The translations under genes were made by a program, and so were the position numbers. A stretch of 64,000 nt of DNA, taken from positions 26,468,822-26,532,821 of the forward strand of contig CM022671.1 in NCBI GenBank assembly GCA_012295275.1, read 5' to 3'. Positions 49,625-63,388 of this stretch are shown piece after piece (position 1 is the stretch's first letter; every line of letters begins with the position of its first letter). The notes below the pieces were generated by a model. That model did no database searches. It saw nothing but the letters and a program-made list of their open reading frames with translations, and was not told the origin of the DNA. Source of the stretch: Chrysomallon squamiferum. Taxonomy: Eukaryota; Mollusca; Gastropoda; Neomphalida; Peltospiridae.

Positions 49625-50186
49625 GCGCAGAGACAGAAATACCAGAGGAAGATTGACAAAGATAAGAAAAAGGAATTTTTGCAAAATACAACGCACCTAG
49701 TATATCACGCAGCCATTTAACTTATTTTGATTAGCAGAGCCATGCACACTGTGTAATATGCATATTATTTATTTCTGTAATTCTACATGCATGCAGTTTA
49801 TATCATTATACAGTGTGTCCTACATAGGACCAAAAACTCTACACAGCCTGGAGTCTGGAAGTCATTACACTGCGTGACTAGGTTCCCGTGGAAACACTGA
49901 CTACCGTGAACCGCCCCAAGCAGAAACCCGTCCACCAGTACCTGAAAACCATTTTTGTTTATTTTCACAAATGTCAGATATTTAACAAGCCACATCTGGT
50001 TTCTTCCATTTTCTCAAACATTTGGCCTATTATTTATTAATGATGTGAGGCGTGCTTGTCGCTTCTGTTCGCCACCCATTTTAACTGTTGAATATGCTTG
50101 TGTGACGTTTTACGTCGAATTTAATGGCGGGTGTTCGATGGGCGGAGTTTGATATGGTAATGAACCGTTTGTTTTAGTCATGCTAC

Positions 50187-50223
<37 letters not shown>

Positions 50224-50368
50224 ATATATATATATTACATAATATTTATAATTATTGGATCAGTAAACGCATACATAATAATAACAACAACAACAACACA
50301 ACAAAACAACAAAAATATGCAAGTGAATGAAAAAGAAAAAGCATAAAGGAATAATCTTTATTTTTTAT

Positions 50369-50385
50369 TTCTTCTTCTTCTTCTT

Positions 50386-50451
<66 letters not shown>

Positions 50452-50566
50452 TTACATTAAAATAATGATAATAATAATAATAATAATAATAATAATAGTA
50501 ATAATAATAATAGTAATAATAATAATAATAATATTAATATTAATATTAATAATAATAATAATATAT
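50369..50566. repeat. (CTT)n(ATT)n and (AAT)n compound repeat
   Basis: CTT then ATT on one side, AAT on the other, separated by about 20 bp, so the outer ATT/AAT arms can pair as a hairpin. Confidence 0.85.
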
Positions 50567-50681
50567 TTATAATCCTTCTTCCAACACTGAATATAGAAAT
50601 ATAATAAATACTGAAATAGAGAAAATTCAGTGCACTTTCAAAACATTATTATGTGCTTAAAAACAAAATAATATACATATT

Positions 50682-50728
<47 letters not shown>

Positions 50729-51201
50729 TTTTGTTGTTGTGTTGTTGTTTTTTTCTTAACAAAACAACCATCAGACTTCATGGATCCAATTTCATTTGAA
50801 GTCGTTACACAGTTTGCAAATCATTTTTAGGGGTTTTTATAATATAACATTATTTTTGTCGCCAAGGAAACCTATAATTTTAAGCTCATGGTGGATTTTC
50901 GTTTTATCTTTAAATTTAAAAACTAAAATAAAATAATAATAATAATAATAGTTTTTATTTTTATTTTATTTATTTATTTATTTATTTATTTATTATTATC
51001 ATTTTATTTGCGGAATGATATCGTTCTCAAGGTTAGCGATGCTTTTTTTTCACTCTAAAGGTGTTGAAACGTGAGATAATTAATTTGAGTGTCAGTGGCG
51101 ATGTAATTTAAGAATTTTACAGCTAATCCGTGTGATCACAAAAGAAATAAAGGATTCACATATATACAAAACCGTTTGTATTATATATTATTATTATATT
51201 G

Positions 51202-51305
<104 letters not shown>

Positions 51306-51431
51306 GCAGTATTAGTTTTTAATTATTACTGATAATAATTTCACTAAAAACTGAAAATAGATGCGATCTTAGAGAGCAACAATGACACTATTGACTATGA
51401 CATCATCATCATCATCATCATCATTATTATT

Positions 51432-51462
<31 letters not shown>

Positions 51463-52771
51463 CTATTATCCCTTTAAATAAAATATATTAAAATGTCGTT
51501 AAACTGACTGTCATAACAATAGACTGGTATCGTTACAGGATATGGCGTCAAACTCGTTTCTCAAAACGTAACTGAAAAACATTTCAGAAACAGATCTGCT
51601 GATTTTAATTTTTTATTTTATTTTTAATTTTAATTTTATTTTTTATTAGACATTTATGCTTCACAACAGATGTAAACTATTACTATTATTGCTTTCTTTC
51701 TTGTTCTTTGTTATCTCTCACATTTTCATTGTCTGTGTATTTAATTTTATTTTATTACGTTGCATTTAGGGTTACACGTTGATTCTTCGTTTCTGTGATT
51801 TAATGCGTAGACAATACAAATGCAATTATCTGAATCGACGAAAATAAAACTAATTTTTTTTTTTTTTCTTTTCTGGGCGCCAGTTTGTGAAGGGTTGTCG
51901 AATAGATTTCAGTTCGTCTCTTTCCACTATATTCTTTTCCCCTCTTCCCCCCCCCTCCGCACCAGCCTATTCATTTTAAGGTTCCAGCGATTATTGTTAT
52001 AATGAAAATAATACTTTGGGTTTGTTCCAGGTGCTAATTTGGGACATACTGTCGAAAGGATCAGTATTTATGTCAGCTCAGAATACATGACTTTTTTTTT
52101 TTTTTTACCCGCTGGTTTTAAAGCGCTTACGTTTTAGTGAAAGAAATACGTTTGTTTAAGTTTTTCAAACCATCTATCTCTAAATATTTATTTTTTAACA
52201 AATATTCATTAATTCCTTACCCTCCCCCTCTGTAAACAATGGTGGATATGCTCTTGTTTCTCAGTTTCGTTTCTTCTCTTTTTTTTTTAATTCTTTGGTG
52301 TTTCTTCATTATTTATTTATTTATTGAATTTTTTTTTTTTTTTTTTTTTGAGGGGGTTACTTTTTTCTTTTCTTCATTTCTTCATTTAATAGTCTTTCTT
52401 TTTTTTTTTCTGTTAAAACCATATGTTGGTGAACAGAAAAGATTCAAAAAGAAAAAAATATATAATAATGATGGCCACCTGAAAAAGAAATGTTTGAATG
52501 CCATTAGAATCTGAATACAATACACAAAACCATTTATTCATTTATTATTGATTTTGTTACTCTAATTGCTGTTGTTGCTAATTAGTTGTTGTTTTGTTGT
52601 TGTTCTATATCTTCTTCTTCTTATTATTATTAGTCATTTTATTTTATTTTTTTATTTTTTTATTATTATTATTACTATGACTAAAACTAACTCCTTGTTA
52701 TTTTGATATATTACAAGACAAAATATTTGATAACCTTAAATTTTAATTGTTCTGAGCAGACAGTTTTACGA

Positions 52772-52920
52772 AAGAATAAGTATGGCTAAACAATCGACAG
52801 TTACAAAACACACACACATACACATATATATATATATTACTTTCAAACACTAAGATATATTACCAAAGTATATATATGTGTGTTTTAAAACGATTCGATT
52901 GTTTAGCCATACTTATTCTT
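52772..52920. mobile_element. Foldback element with 26-bp perfect inverted repeats
   Basis: The arm at 52772-52797 begins AAGAATAAGTATGGCTAAAC, and its exact reverse complement lies at 52895-52920. The inner sequence is (CA)n/(TA)n-rich and also roughly palindromic. It may be a small MITE or a transcribed hairpin. I see no clear target duplication. Confidence 0.6.
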
Positions 52921-54616
52921 ATATATATATTGTGAAGAGCGCTAAATGACTCTTAAAATGTGCACGTGTTTTAACTTGAACTGACGTATATTTGTGTAAA
53001 AAAAGATATAAAATATTGCTGTACTTGTTATTTGACATTGTGCAGGTGTTTTATTGTGATAATGTACTTAACATGTTTACTGCATGTTTCATATGTAATC
53101 AATATCCACTGTCATAAAACTGACGATAAATAAAATAGTACATTACAGGGTGATCATTTTATTTAATTTTTATTTTAGTCACGTTGTTTCTTAATTTAAA
53201 TTTTGATTTTGATTTTAATTTAAATTTTTGTAATTTCTTTGAATTTGAATTTGAATTTATTTATTTGTTTTAATTTTTTATTGACTTATATAATATATAT
53301 ATATATATATATATATTTCTTTTCTTAATTATATATTTTTCTTTCCATTTTCTTTATGATTTAAAACAAATTCTTTTTACGTTTATTGTGTCACATTATT
53401 CATGAATATAATGCAAAAATAGATACATGAAATAAAAAAAAGATATTAAACTACTGAAAAGAATAACTACAAATAAGCATCTGAGAAAAAAAAAAATAAT
53501 AATAATAATCTCAGTTAATTAACGACATTCTCCGTGCTGTGTTTAGCGATCTTGACTAAACATGGCAGGTAATCTCGTGCTTTCAGTGTAATTACGACCG
53601 AGACGTTTGTCAAGGGGAGGATATTGCACAAGTGTTTAACGAGAGAGGAGTGCTTGGCCATTCAAGTATCAGTGCAGGTGTTGATTGTATTACCTGTGAT
53701 CTTTTTGTGCCAATTCATGTGCCACATCAGGAATAGCAGGGTCTTGCACGGCAGCAATTTAAATCAAATGCTATAGAAAATCCAAAAAAAAAAAAAAAAA
53801 AAATGATTCAACGGCGATGGCCACACGGCCAACGACAACGCTGATACAATGCTATAGAAAAGTTGAAGAGTTGTCGAGATGGCGATAGGGGTTATAGAAA
53901 TCCTTCATAAGGCGGATTATTGGCCGGCCCATTGAAATGAGATCTCGGCTGTAAGCAATAGCTCCGAGGTTGAAGATTAACACCCTCTCCCTAAGCGTCC
54001 TTACCATCATCACGATCCACTTGGAAGCGGCCGGTAACCAAGGGTAACCGTCATTCATCCGGTGGCATAGGTATTCCACTTTGGCGCTTATCAACAGGTG
54101 ACAGCGATATTTATGGCTAATTAAACGTGGACAATTGAAATGTGGATAATCGACTCTCCTTCACTGACAATGAAAGGCTGTTTTTGACACGAGAAACCCT
54201 GCAGTAGGAGAGAGTCTTCAGCGACAAAGAACGAGATTTTTCAAAGCTGAATGGAGTAGTCACTTACACTGCAAACATGATTAATATTTTTTTTCTCTCT
54301 CTCTCTCTCTCTTTTTCTGTGTTTGCGTATAACATACACAATTAGTTACATTGTGAGATCGCTCTTTTTTTCATTTCACAGCTGAAATATCGAATAAAGA
54401 TTGTCCACAGATAAGATTTATCTATTTGGTTGACGTGTTTTTCCGCCAAGCTTTCTTATGTTATTTCTTTCAGTTAGTTTGTTAATTCGTTCGTCCTGTA
54501 TACGATATACGTTTTATAATATTCAAAAATAAAACACCTGTATGCATCAGTAACGAATCCAAAAGGTCCACATTGGTCGTGGTCCCTCCCATATATATAT
54601 ATATATATATATACAC

Positions 54617-54717
<101 letters not shown>

Positions 54718-55654
54718 AAAATAGACAGGCAGACAGATAAAACTTGTTTTATGTATATACAAAGAAATTACATCTTCGTAATGTGGTATCCATCACCTGA
54801 ATTTTGGATCTCCCCCTTGTATTATTTCCTTTACCCCTGATATTTTCTATTTCTTTTTAGAATATTATGTTAAACGCTGAATTATTTTCAGAATAGCAAT
54901 ATGTTCCGATACGATATTTATTTTTAATATCTTTCACTCTCTTATTCTCAGTGTGTCTCTCTGTTTTTAAAATACTAACTGTCTAATTTTTACGCAGAAA
55001 CTGTAATTTAATATATGAAAAATATACAAATGCTCTACAATTTTTTAACGTTCATGATTCATACTGATCATTTATAAATAATATAATTAAACTGTTTTTA
55101 CTTTATTGTATGTTAAAGTTGTTGCTAATTAATTTCTTAAAACATAACACTATCAGTGTCAAATTTTCGTACTTACTTGTGCCAGAGCTATTTAGAATTT
55201 ATAAATTATATAAAACAACAACGAGAAAAACAAAAACTACATCAATAATACCATTTAGACATAGCTTTTATAAGAAGAGTTTTAAAAAAAAAAAAAAAAA
55301 AAAAAATGATGGAAGATGTTGACGGAGAAATATGGGTAAAGAAAGGCAGAGATAGAGGAACAAATGTAAGAAAAAAAGATAACGCAAATATTCTAAATCA
55401 TGAAATGTTTGTACTTAATTCATCAACTAAATTATGTTTCGTTGTTTTTGTGTTTGATAATCGTGTCAGTGGCGACACCTAACGGACGGAGGAAATCATA
55501 AGGACAACACGTACATAGCATTCGCGGTTTGTCGAAGCTAGGCAGCAGACATTGTCTCATACGGTTCGGCTTAGCAACTGTTGACACGCTAGACGCCGCT
55601 ACAGTCGGGTAAACGCCAAAGATTTGTTTTTCACCAATTAGCTTGCCTCAGCTG

Positions 55655-55670
55655 ACCGCTAGGTGGCGTT
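55655..55670 (+). promoter_or_regulatory. CTCF-like site in a GC-rich island
   Basis: ACCGCTAGGTGGCGTT resembles the CTCF core (CCNCNAGGNGGC). CTCF is conserved across bilaterians. A single motif match is weak evidence. Confidence 0.25.
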
Positions 55671-56667
55671 GCTCAGGTGTTCGGAAACTTAACCGGTTGT
55701 CCCCAGAGTTGTCCCCAGAATTAAATATTTGAAATTATTTCACAAATTTCGCCCGAAGCTGAGAAGATTCCCTCGCAGTACTTTTTCATGTCATCAACCG
55801 GATGTGATGTAACTGACATTTCTCGGTGTCTTTTCGTTCACACAACAAGCGAGAGAAATTACGTGCCGTTGTTTGGGTCGCACCGGTCCATCTTCCCTTC
55901 CAGGTGACTGCTAAAAGCCGGTAAACACAGCTGTTACAACGGAGTGCCTCGTTTTACGTGGAATTTCTGTACGGTCCCGGGTTTCCACGGAAGCATTCTT
56001 CTTCGTAATAAGAAACATGTAGCGTGAACTCGTGTTTTCGATCATCTTTGTCAGCTTTAAATAATTTCTAATTCCAACCAGAACGAGAAGGCTCCGACAG
56101 GAGTTGTAATTTTGCCATCCAGATATTGTGAAAATGAATATAGATTATTTATTGTTGATCTCTGAATAACCTTTCCTAAGTAAGCATGCCAAATACCAGC
56201 AGTAAACATATAATAATTACATCGCATACCAGCAACGCGTATATAAGAAACTGGTATTCTATACATCTGATATCAGCAATAAGTAAATATATATTAGATA
56301 TTGTACAAATATTAAATATTCTATTATATTCTATTATACAAATATTAAATTATATCAGATACCTGAATTGTACGTATCAAGAAATATCACTAACATATAT
56401 AATACAACTAATATAACTATATGAGATAGCTGTGCAATGTTAATATCACATACCAGGAATATCATTACTTATATATTAGATACCAGCAGTATCTATATTG
56501 CATTCCAGCACTCTGTACATTATATAGAGTACATTAACTGAAGTCTTCATACTAAATCGTCACACGTCATGGCTTTATTAAAGTTTTCAAACGAAATATA
56601 TCCATGTGTTCATCCCTGCAAATACCTGCAGTACACTTGCACACAACAGACACTAACCCTGTGCATT

Positions 56668-56711
<44 letters not shown>

Positions 56712-56723
56712 TATATATGTGTA

Positions 56724-56754
<31 letters not shown>

Positions 56755-56843
56755 ATGTATGCCAACAAGTGGTAAATAAGATACCTTTAACAATCTATAT
56801 ATTAGATATCTGCCATTAGTATATGAAATACTTGTTTCACACA

Positions 56844-56882
<39 letters not shown>

Positions 56883-56976
56883 ACACACAGTATCAGTCTG
56901 AGAAATAACTTACTAATATTTAAATCATTATTTTACTTTTCTATTAACTTAATTATAAATAATAACGGTAAACTGT

Positions 56977-57099
<123 letters not shown>

Positions 57100-57893
57100 C
57101 GGCATCTCCGCGAGACATTTCATCAAACGCTTAGCGTCGTTACTGATTTCCTTTCTCTCTTTCTTATTTTCTTTAACTACTGAACTGACCGCCCTCGTCC
57201 GTTTCTTGTTTCAAAAATCTTTGCAGCCTGTTTCGCTTTTAAATTGATTCTGCATCATCCACACACGATTAAGTTATTTGATTTTTAAATTAATTCTCTT
57301 ACAAATTTTTCTTTTTCTTTCCACGTCTGCAGAACAGTATTCTCTCGCGTAGCCTCACGTCTGCTAGATGGGCTCGCGCGCTCTCTCGTTCGCTTCTCCT
57401 TTCAACAATGTGCGTAATTCATTAATTCTTTTGCAACTGCATGTGATTATTATGACAGCGACGAGGCAGGCGGTAATTAAAGGGAATTTCGGTGCAGACA
57501 CAATATGTTCCTCGTTACGTTTTATGGTGAGACCGCCGGTGTTTATAACTTGAGTAATTCTGTGTATACTTTAATAGGACTAGACGGATACCACATGAGA
57601 AGACAGCGAAACGTACCAAAATAAAGACAAAATGGCTTTTAAAGAAGCACTTTTGAAAAGTGGAAATTGCCAGTTTTCTATTTGTTATGTCTCTTTCATT
57701 CTTTATGCCCAATTTTGTTTTGTGAGTGTGCGTGTGTGTATGTATGTATTGTGTTTGTTCTTTTGTTGTTGTTGTTGTTGTTGTATTAAATAATTTTAAT
57801 TTGTTATAGTTTTGTTTAGTTTGGTTTGGTTTTTCAAAAATAATTTAGATTAGGTTTATTAAAGTAACTGATTCATCCTGTAATTTAATTATA

Positions 57894-58582
57894 CAGTGGT
57901 ATCTTGACTTACGAGTTTAATTCGTTCCGTGACAGAGCTTGTAATTTGCTAGTATATCAAATCAATTTTCCCAAACCTCAGTTTTTTGTAATGTGTGTAT
58001 AAATGCCAAATATTGTATATATATTTTTTTTTTTTAAATGAGAATGCAAAAAAATACATTTGTTTTGTAAAGTGTACAGGGTTAGGGTTTCTCCATCTTT
58101 TCATGGACAGAGGTCCGCAGGTTAGAAATTATATTAACGCCTTTGGCTGGAGATACAGCCTTTATGGACTTCTTCTGCTTCAGTATGGTACAATCTATTA
58201 TGCTTATACTGCCTAGCCATGTTGACTACACACATGTTTTTCGATGTTTTCATACTTTAATTCAATGGACATCATCCGCTTCTTGTTCTTAGCCCTGTCG
58301 TTTTCTTAGGATCCATGGAAATTTGGCAAAATTCTGCACAAAACGCGATCACAACACACCAGAGATGCTTCCACGGCGAGGTAGCCACGTGAAGCAAACG
58401 AGTGAGACGCGGGATTCTGAGCCGACGTTGTATTGTTCGTTGCGCCAACTAGCGGCTGCATATCTGAAGCTCGTTCGTAACTCGGATTCTGGCTCTCAAC
58501 TCAATGCAAAATATCGACCGGGCGAATGCTCATAACTCGAAAAATTCGCAAGTTGGAGAATTCGTAAGTCGAGGTACTACTG
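57894..58582. mobile_element. Tc1/mariner-type non-autonomous element, 689 bp
   Basis: Left end CAGTGGTATCTTGACTTACG and right end (reverse complement) CAGTAGTACCTCGACTTACG are inverted repeats, each preceded by TA, the target duplication of the Tc1/mariner group. The arms contain the repeating words TCGTAA, TTACGA and AACTCG. The ORF at 58323-58535 lies inside and shows no transposase motif. Confidence 0.75.
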
Positions 58583-59997
58583 TACTTGATTTACAGCCAG
58601 CCCTACAAAGAAGCAAGTCCTGACTTGTCTGTCATATTACCACGCGTCGCCTATTCCGCCTTCTAGTGCACACATATTCCTGTACAATCGCTTATCTTCA
58701 TCATGCGCTCGCTAATATCTCCATTTGTTCATCCATCTATTTGTTTTTCCACTGACCATTAAACTCGTAACAATTCATCATCTTCTTTGGAAGCATTATT
58801 TAAATGCAGAATTAACCTTTACATTATACATGAATTTAACAGACTCAGTGTATCTGTTACAACACTTTACGGACAAACTGAAGCTGTATCGTTTGTCTTA
58901 ATTCTCCTTCGGCTAGAGGGGGGTGGGGGTGGGGAAATTACAATATAAATTTCTCATAAAAATCATTATGAGGTTGGTGAAAACCTATATGGCTTATCCT
59001 AAGCTGCTCCTACGATGTAAACGATTTTTCAGCCTCTTTCCGTTTCCTTCTATTTTGTAACCTTTTTATTATTTTTTTTTTCTTCCTCCCCCCCCGATGT
59101 TTCTACTCAAGGGAGATAACTGTAAAAGAAAATGGCCATCCTCTTCTGTTTTGTTAATAATATTTGATACTTTCCGCTCGTTCTGATTAGATGTGAAATA
59201 ACCCTTTTCCCCGAAGGATTCAGCCTGTGTAAGGGTCGTAAAAATGTGCAAATCAACAAAAATTCCTTACAGATTTAGAGGCCCATTCTCACTCAGGAAA
59301 CGTTCGGTGAAAGCTCTCGGCCTTTCGCAGGAACTGTCTGCGTGGAACGTTTCTAGCTCACTGAGTTGCGAGTCGAGTGGAGAATTCTCTGGATTAAACG
59401 TCTTCTTCTGGAACTAATGTTGCGTGTAGGCACACAAACATAAAACTGTTTCTCTCACTAATTAGGCGTGAGCTGCCGCACTGTAATGTTTTCATCTCTA
59501 CACAGCAACGTCTGGTGGCGAACGGAAAAATGTGTGCAGAAACCGTTTGATCTCCCCTCTCTCCCCTGACTTTTTCATGTTTGTTGTTGTTGTGTTGTGT
59601 TTTGTTTTGTAGTAGTTTTTTTTTTTTTTTTTTAAATTTGATTTAAATCATTTCTTTTAAAATTATCTTTGTGTTCTTTATATATATATATATATATATT
59701 TGTTTTTATATAATTCTGTTATTTTTAATTTATATAACACACACACACACACATTCTCTAAAATATTTATTTTAAATCTATTATTATCTATTGTCTAATT
59801 TTTTTTTTTAAATTGTCCCTTTTTTTATGAAAATTATTGTCTTATTAACATAATCCCTTCCAAGCTATCTGTTTGTTTGTTTGATAACCTGTAACAAATT
59901 TGTACGTCTGTGTTTGTGATGGTCTCTATTTATATTTACTACTAATAATTATATCTGTTTTTCAGTCTGTCTATCTGTATCTTATTTCCTTCAGTCG

Positions 59998-60122
<125 letters not shown>

Positions 60123-62030
60123 TCACAGACAAACACACAAAAACACCGCTACTTTCTTTCTTTCTTTTCCCATTTATGTGTCCTTTTCACTGCCATTCGT
60201 TCTTTCTTTCCCTCTGTCTAAGTCTGAATTCACCTAAGTCTTTCAGCTCTGTTCACGCGACACCGGTTCTGTGGATGGAAAGTGATTTGACGTTATGTAA
60301 GCAAGCGTTTTATTACGGAACGATTTTAGCAGCTCGTTAGTAAACTACACACGTGTTTTAAACATAGCGCCTGGTAAACGTCTGCAGAGCATGCGAATAA
60401 TGCGCCCCTTAGAGTTGTTCCCCTTACGTACTTGCACGTGAGTTATGACAGGCACTATGAAAAAGAAATAACTCAAGATGTTCCTCTAACTTTATGATCT
60501 CGTCAGAACGTTAACATTTTTTTTTTTTTTTTTTTTTTTAATGATACAGTTACTTGTAATTATTAAAAAGTAAATAAAAAAATAAAAAAAATTAAAAAAA
60601 AATAATAATAATACTTGAACTTTAAAATTAAACTGAAAAAAAATGAAAATAATATTTTAACAAATGAGTAAGGTAAAAATGTTATATTACGCTAGTGGTA
60701 TTTAAATTACTGCAGTTTCGTTCTTGTTTGCAGACCTGTATGTTTCAAGCAAATTTTACTTTTCTTTTTCTTTTTTTTTTTCTTTTTTCTATATATTTTT
60801 TTTCAGGTGTGTTACTTGTGTTTTGTTTGCTTTTAGTTCCACTGGGGCTGATTTGAGCAGTTGATCGAGCCAGGCGATTGATTTAACACATTTCATTTCT
60901 ACTGACCGGAAAATGCCACAGCCGCCATCTTGTTTTTCAATAGGAAAACGTCGGGAAAGATATTCAGTGTGCCCCCCCTCTATCATATCGCGGCTTAGAA
61001 TATAACTGGCTCGCCAGGGGATGTCTTTGAGGAAAGAAAAGTGTTATTCCAGCTTCGATTTTGTCGCTTTCAGGTTTACAGTAATTATATAATTAAATGC
61101 TTCCATCTAAAAAGGTTTTTTTTTTTTTCACGTTGATCCAAATTATTTTTACTCGTAACTTAAATTAATACGTCACCTAACTGGTATGAATAAAATTATT
61201 ATATTGTATGTGTATGTGTGTGCATAATGGAAAGTGTATATACATACACACACACACACATACACGCATAAACGCATACATACAACATACACATACATAC
61301 GCACACATCTACATTCACTTGCCCCCCCCACACACACACACATACATAGATATAAAACACACTCACACACACCCCGTCACACACTCACAGACGAACACAT
61401 CCCCCTAAACACACATATATATATATTAACAGTAATGTGTTTGTTATCTGTTGTCTAGAACAGACTAATAAGTTAGCTGAGTGTTATTTTGCCGCACTCC
61501 TCTGACAGTCTGTGTGCAGTGTGTTGTTTCAGATGCTGCGGGCTGGGAGATATCACGCCTGCACACCTGTGGGGACGAACCGACGCGGTAAAATACTTCT
61601 CGTCAAACGCGGGTTCCATGTTCCAAAAACGATGGTAATTTTCTTCATAATTGCTTCCGAGGAATTTTTTTATATATTTTTTTTTATATATCTTGCGCTA
61701 ATGTACAACGCAGTCGTGCAATCTACCCGTGTGTGATATTGGTATGATTTTAAGAAACAAAGAGAAAAAAGTGTTATAGATATAGATATATATATATATT
61801 TGCAATGAAAATCTTTAAAAAAAAAAAATAGTAATGGACAAAAAAATAAATAAATAAATAAAGAATGAAAAGATAGAAAACATACTTTTACGGTGAAAGA
61901 AAGAGACAAGTATAAGGGGATACGAACACAAAAAAGATAGGTAAATACAAATGGACTGATAGATAGACACACAAACATATAGACAGACAGACAGATAGAT
62001 AGATATATAAATACACATATAGAGAGGTAA

Positions 62031-62035
<5 letters not shown>

Positions 62036-62094
<59 letters not shown>
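62036..62094. repeat. (GT)n tract
   Basis: About 58 bp of GT, followed at 62236-62298 by about 60 bp of (AAT)n. Confidence 0.95.
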
Positions 62095-62096
<2 letters not shown>

Positions 62097-62221
62097 ATCA
62101 TCTGGTAACTACAGGATTAAATACAGTTTTATAATTTAATGAAGTCTTATAGAGACACCCACAGAGAGAGAAACAACGAGAAAACAGTGACTATTAGTCG
62201 CAGATGCCTTAAACAAAATAA

Positions 62222-62300
<79 letters not shown>

Positions 62301-63297
62301 AGGTTAAGTATGAAAAAAGAAAATCCTAGCAACCATACATTCTCTTTCATTCATGTTATATTATTTTTTATACTTTATTATTATTAAAGTATATGTAGTG
62401 ACAAATATAATATCAGTTTTCGAAAACGAAAAATAATTTAAATCATTTGTTCTTACCTCTACAACCATTTAGCTTAGGCATTATACTGTTAAAAAGAAGA
62501 ACAAGTATAATACTGTTTTATAGCTAATGTTACACGGCGTTTAACATATTTAATACTACACAACTACTGACATTTATTAGTTTGTTATATTACGAGCGGA
62601 AATCCAAGATACGCCGATTACCCAATACTTCATTTTTAACATGCATTTACCTGATGTTTCGCTCTCAAAAGACTTTGAATCGAATATCAGTTCAAAAAAT
62701 GAACACATTTAAGTATGGCGTAGCTAATAAATATATGCTGGTGTTTGCAGAGTAATAAAAGTATCTTTCAAATGCTATTGAAAAAAGGCGTTACGCTTTC
62801 ACTCGTGACCTTCACTCAGGATGTAAGAACGACAATCCACAGTAATAATAATAATAATAATAATCGCATACATGGAAACCATTGGTCGACGGCTTTTAGA
62901 CGATCGTATTGCCCGGGTACACCACGAGAGTTTTATCACATCTGTTGTGCACTAGCCACCCGATATTTGAATAACCCGATACGAACACTTTGACAAAGTC
63001 TAGATAACAAAGACGCTTTGTCCGTAGGGTTAAAGAAACACATGCACGGGCAGATCTCGGGACTGAACGTAATAGCGAAATTTAACACAATGTATAATGT
63101 ACCGCGTTTTGATGGGAAATTAAATGTAAAAATCTGTACATATGTTACATAGAAATTTTTTTATTTTTTTTGGGGGGGGCTGTTCTCTGTATGCGATCAC
63201 TACTTGGCACAGGCCATGTCAGATTACTTGCGTTTCATATGTTGGTAGTGTTGTGTCACGGGAAACAGAATTACAGTAATACCGTAATGGAGCAATG

Positions 63298-63298
<1 letters not shown>

Positions 63299-63384
<86 letters not shown>
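63299..63384. repeat. (CT)n tract
   Basis: About 85 bp of pure CT. Confidence 0.95.

Positions 63385-63388
<4 letters not shown>

Noticed and set aside
49798-49995. 65-aa minus-strand ORF in a moderately complex stretch starting CAGTGTGTCCTACATAGGAC
   Set aside because: It looked like a transposon end, but I found no matching inverted end or repeat copy in the window.
53852-54094. 80-aa minus-strand ORF in a less repetitive, GC-richer stretch
   Set aside because: I recognise no domain and see no flanking splice signals or homologue inside the window. It could be part of an enhancer or an old repeat.
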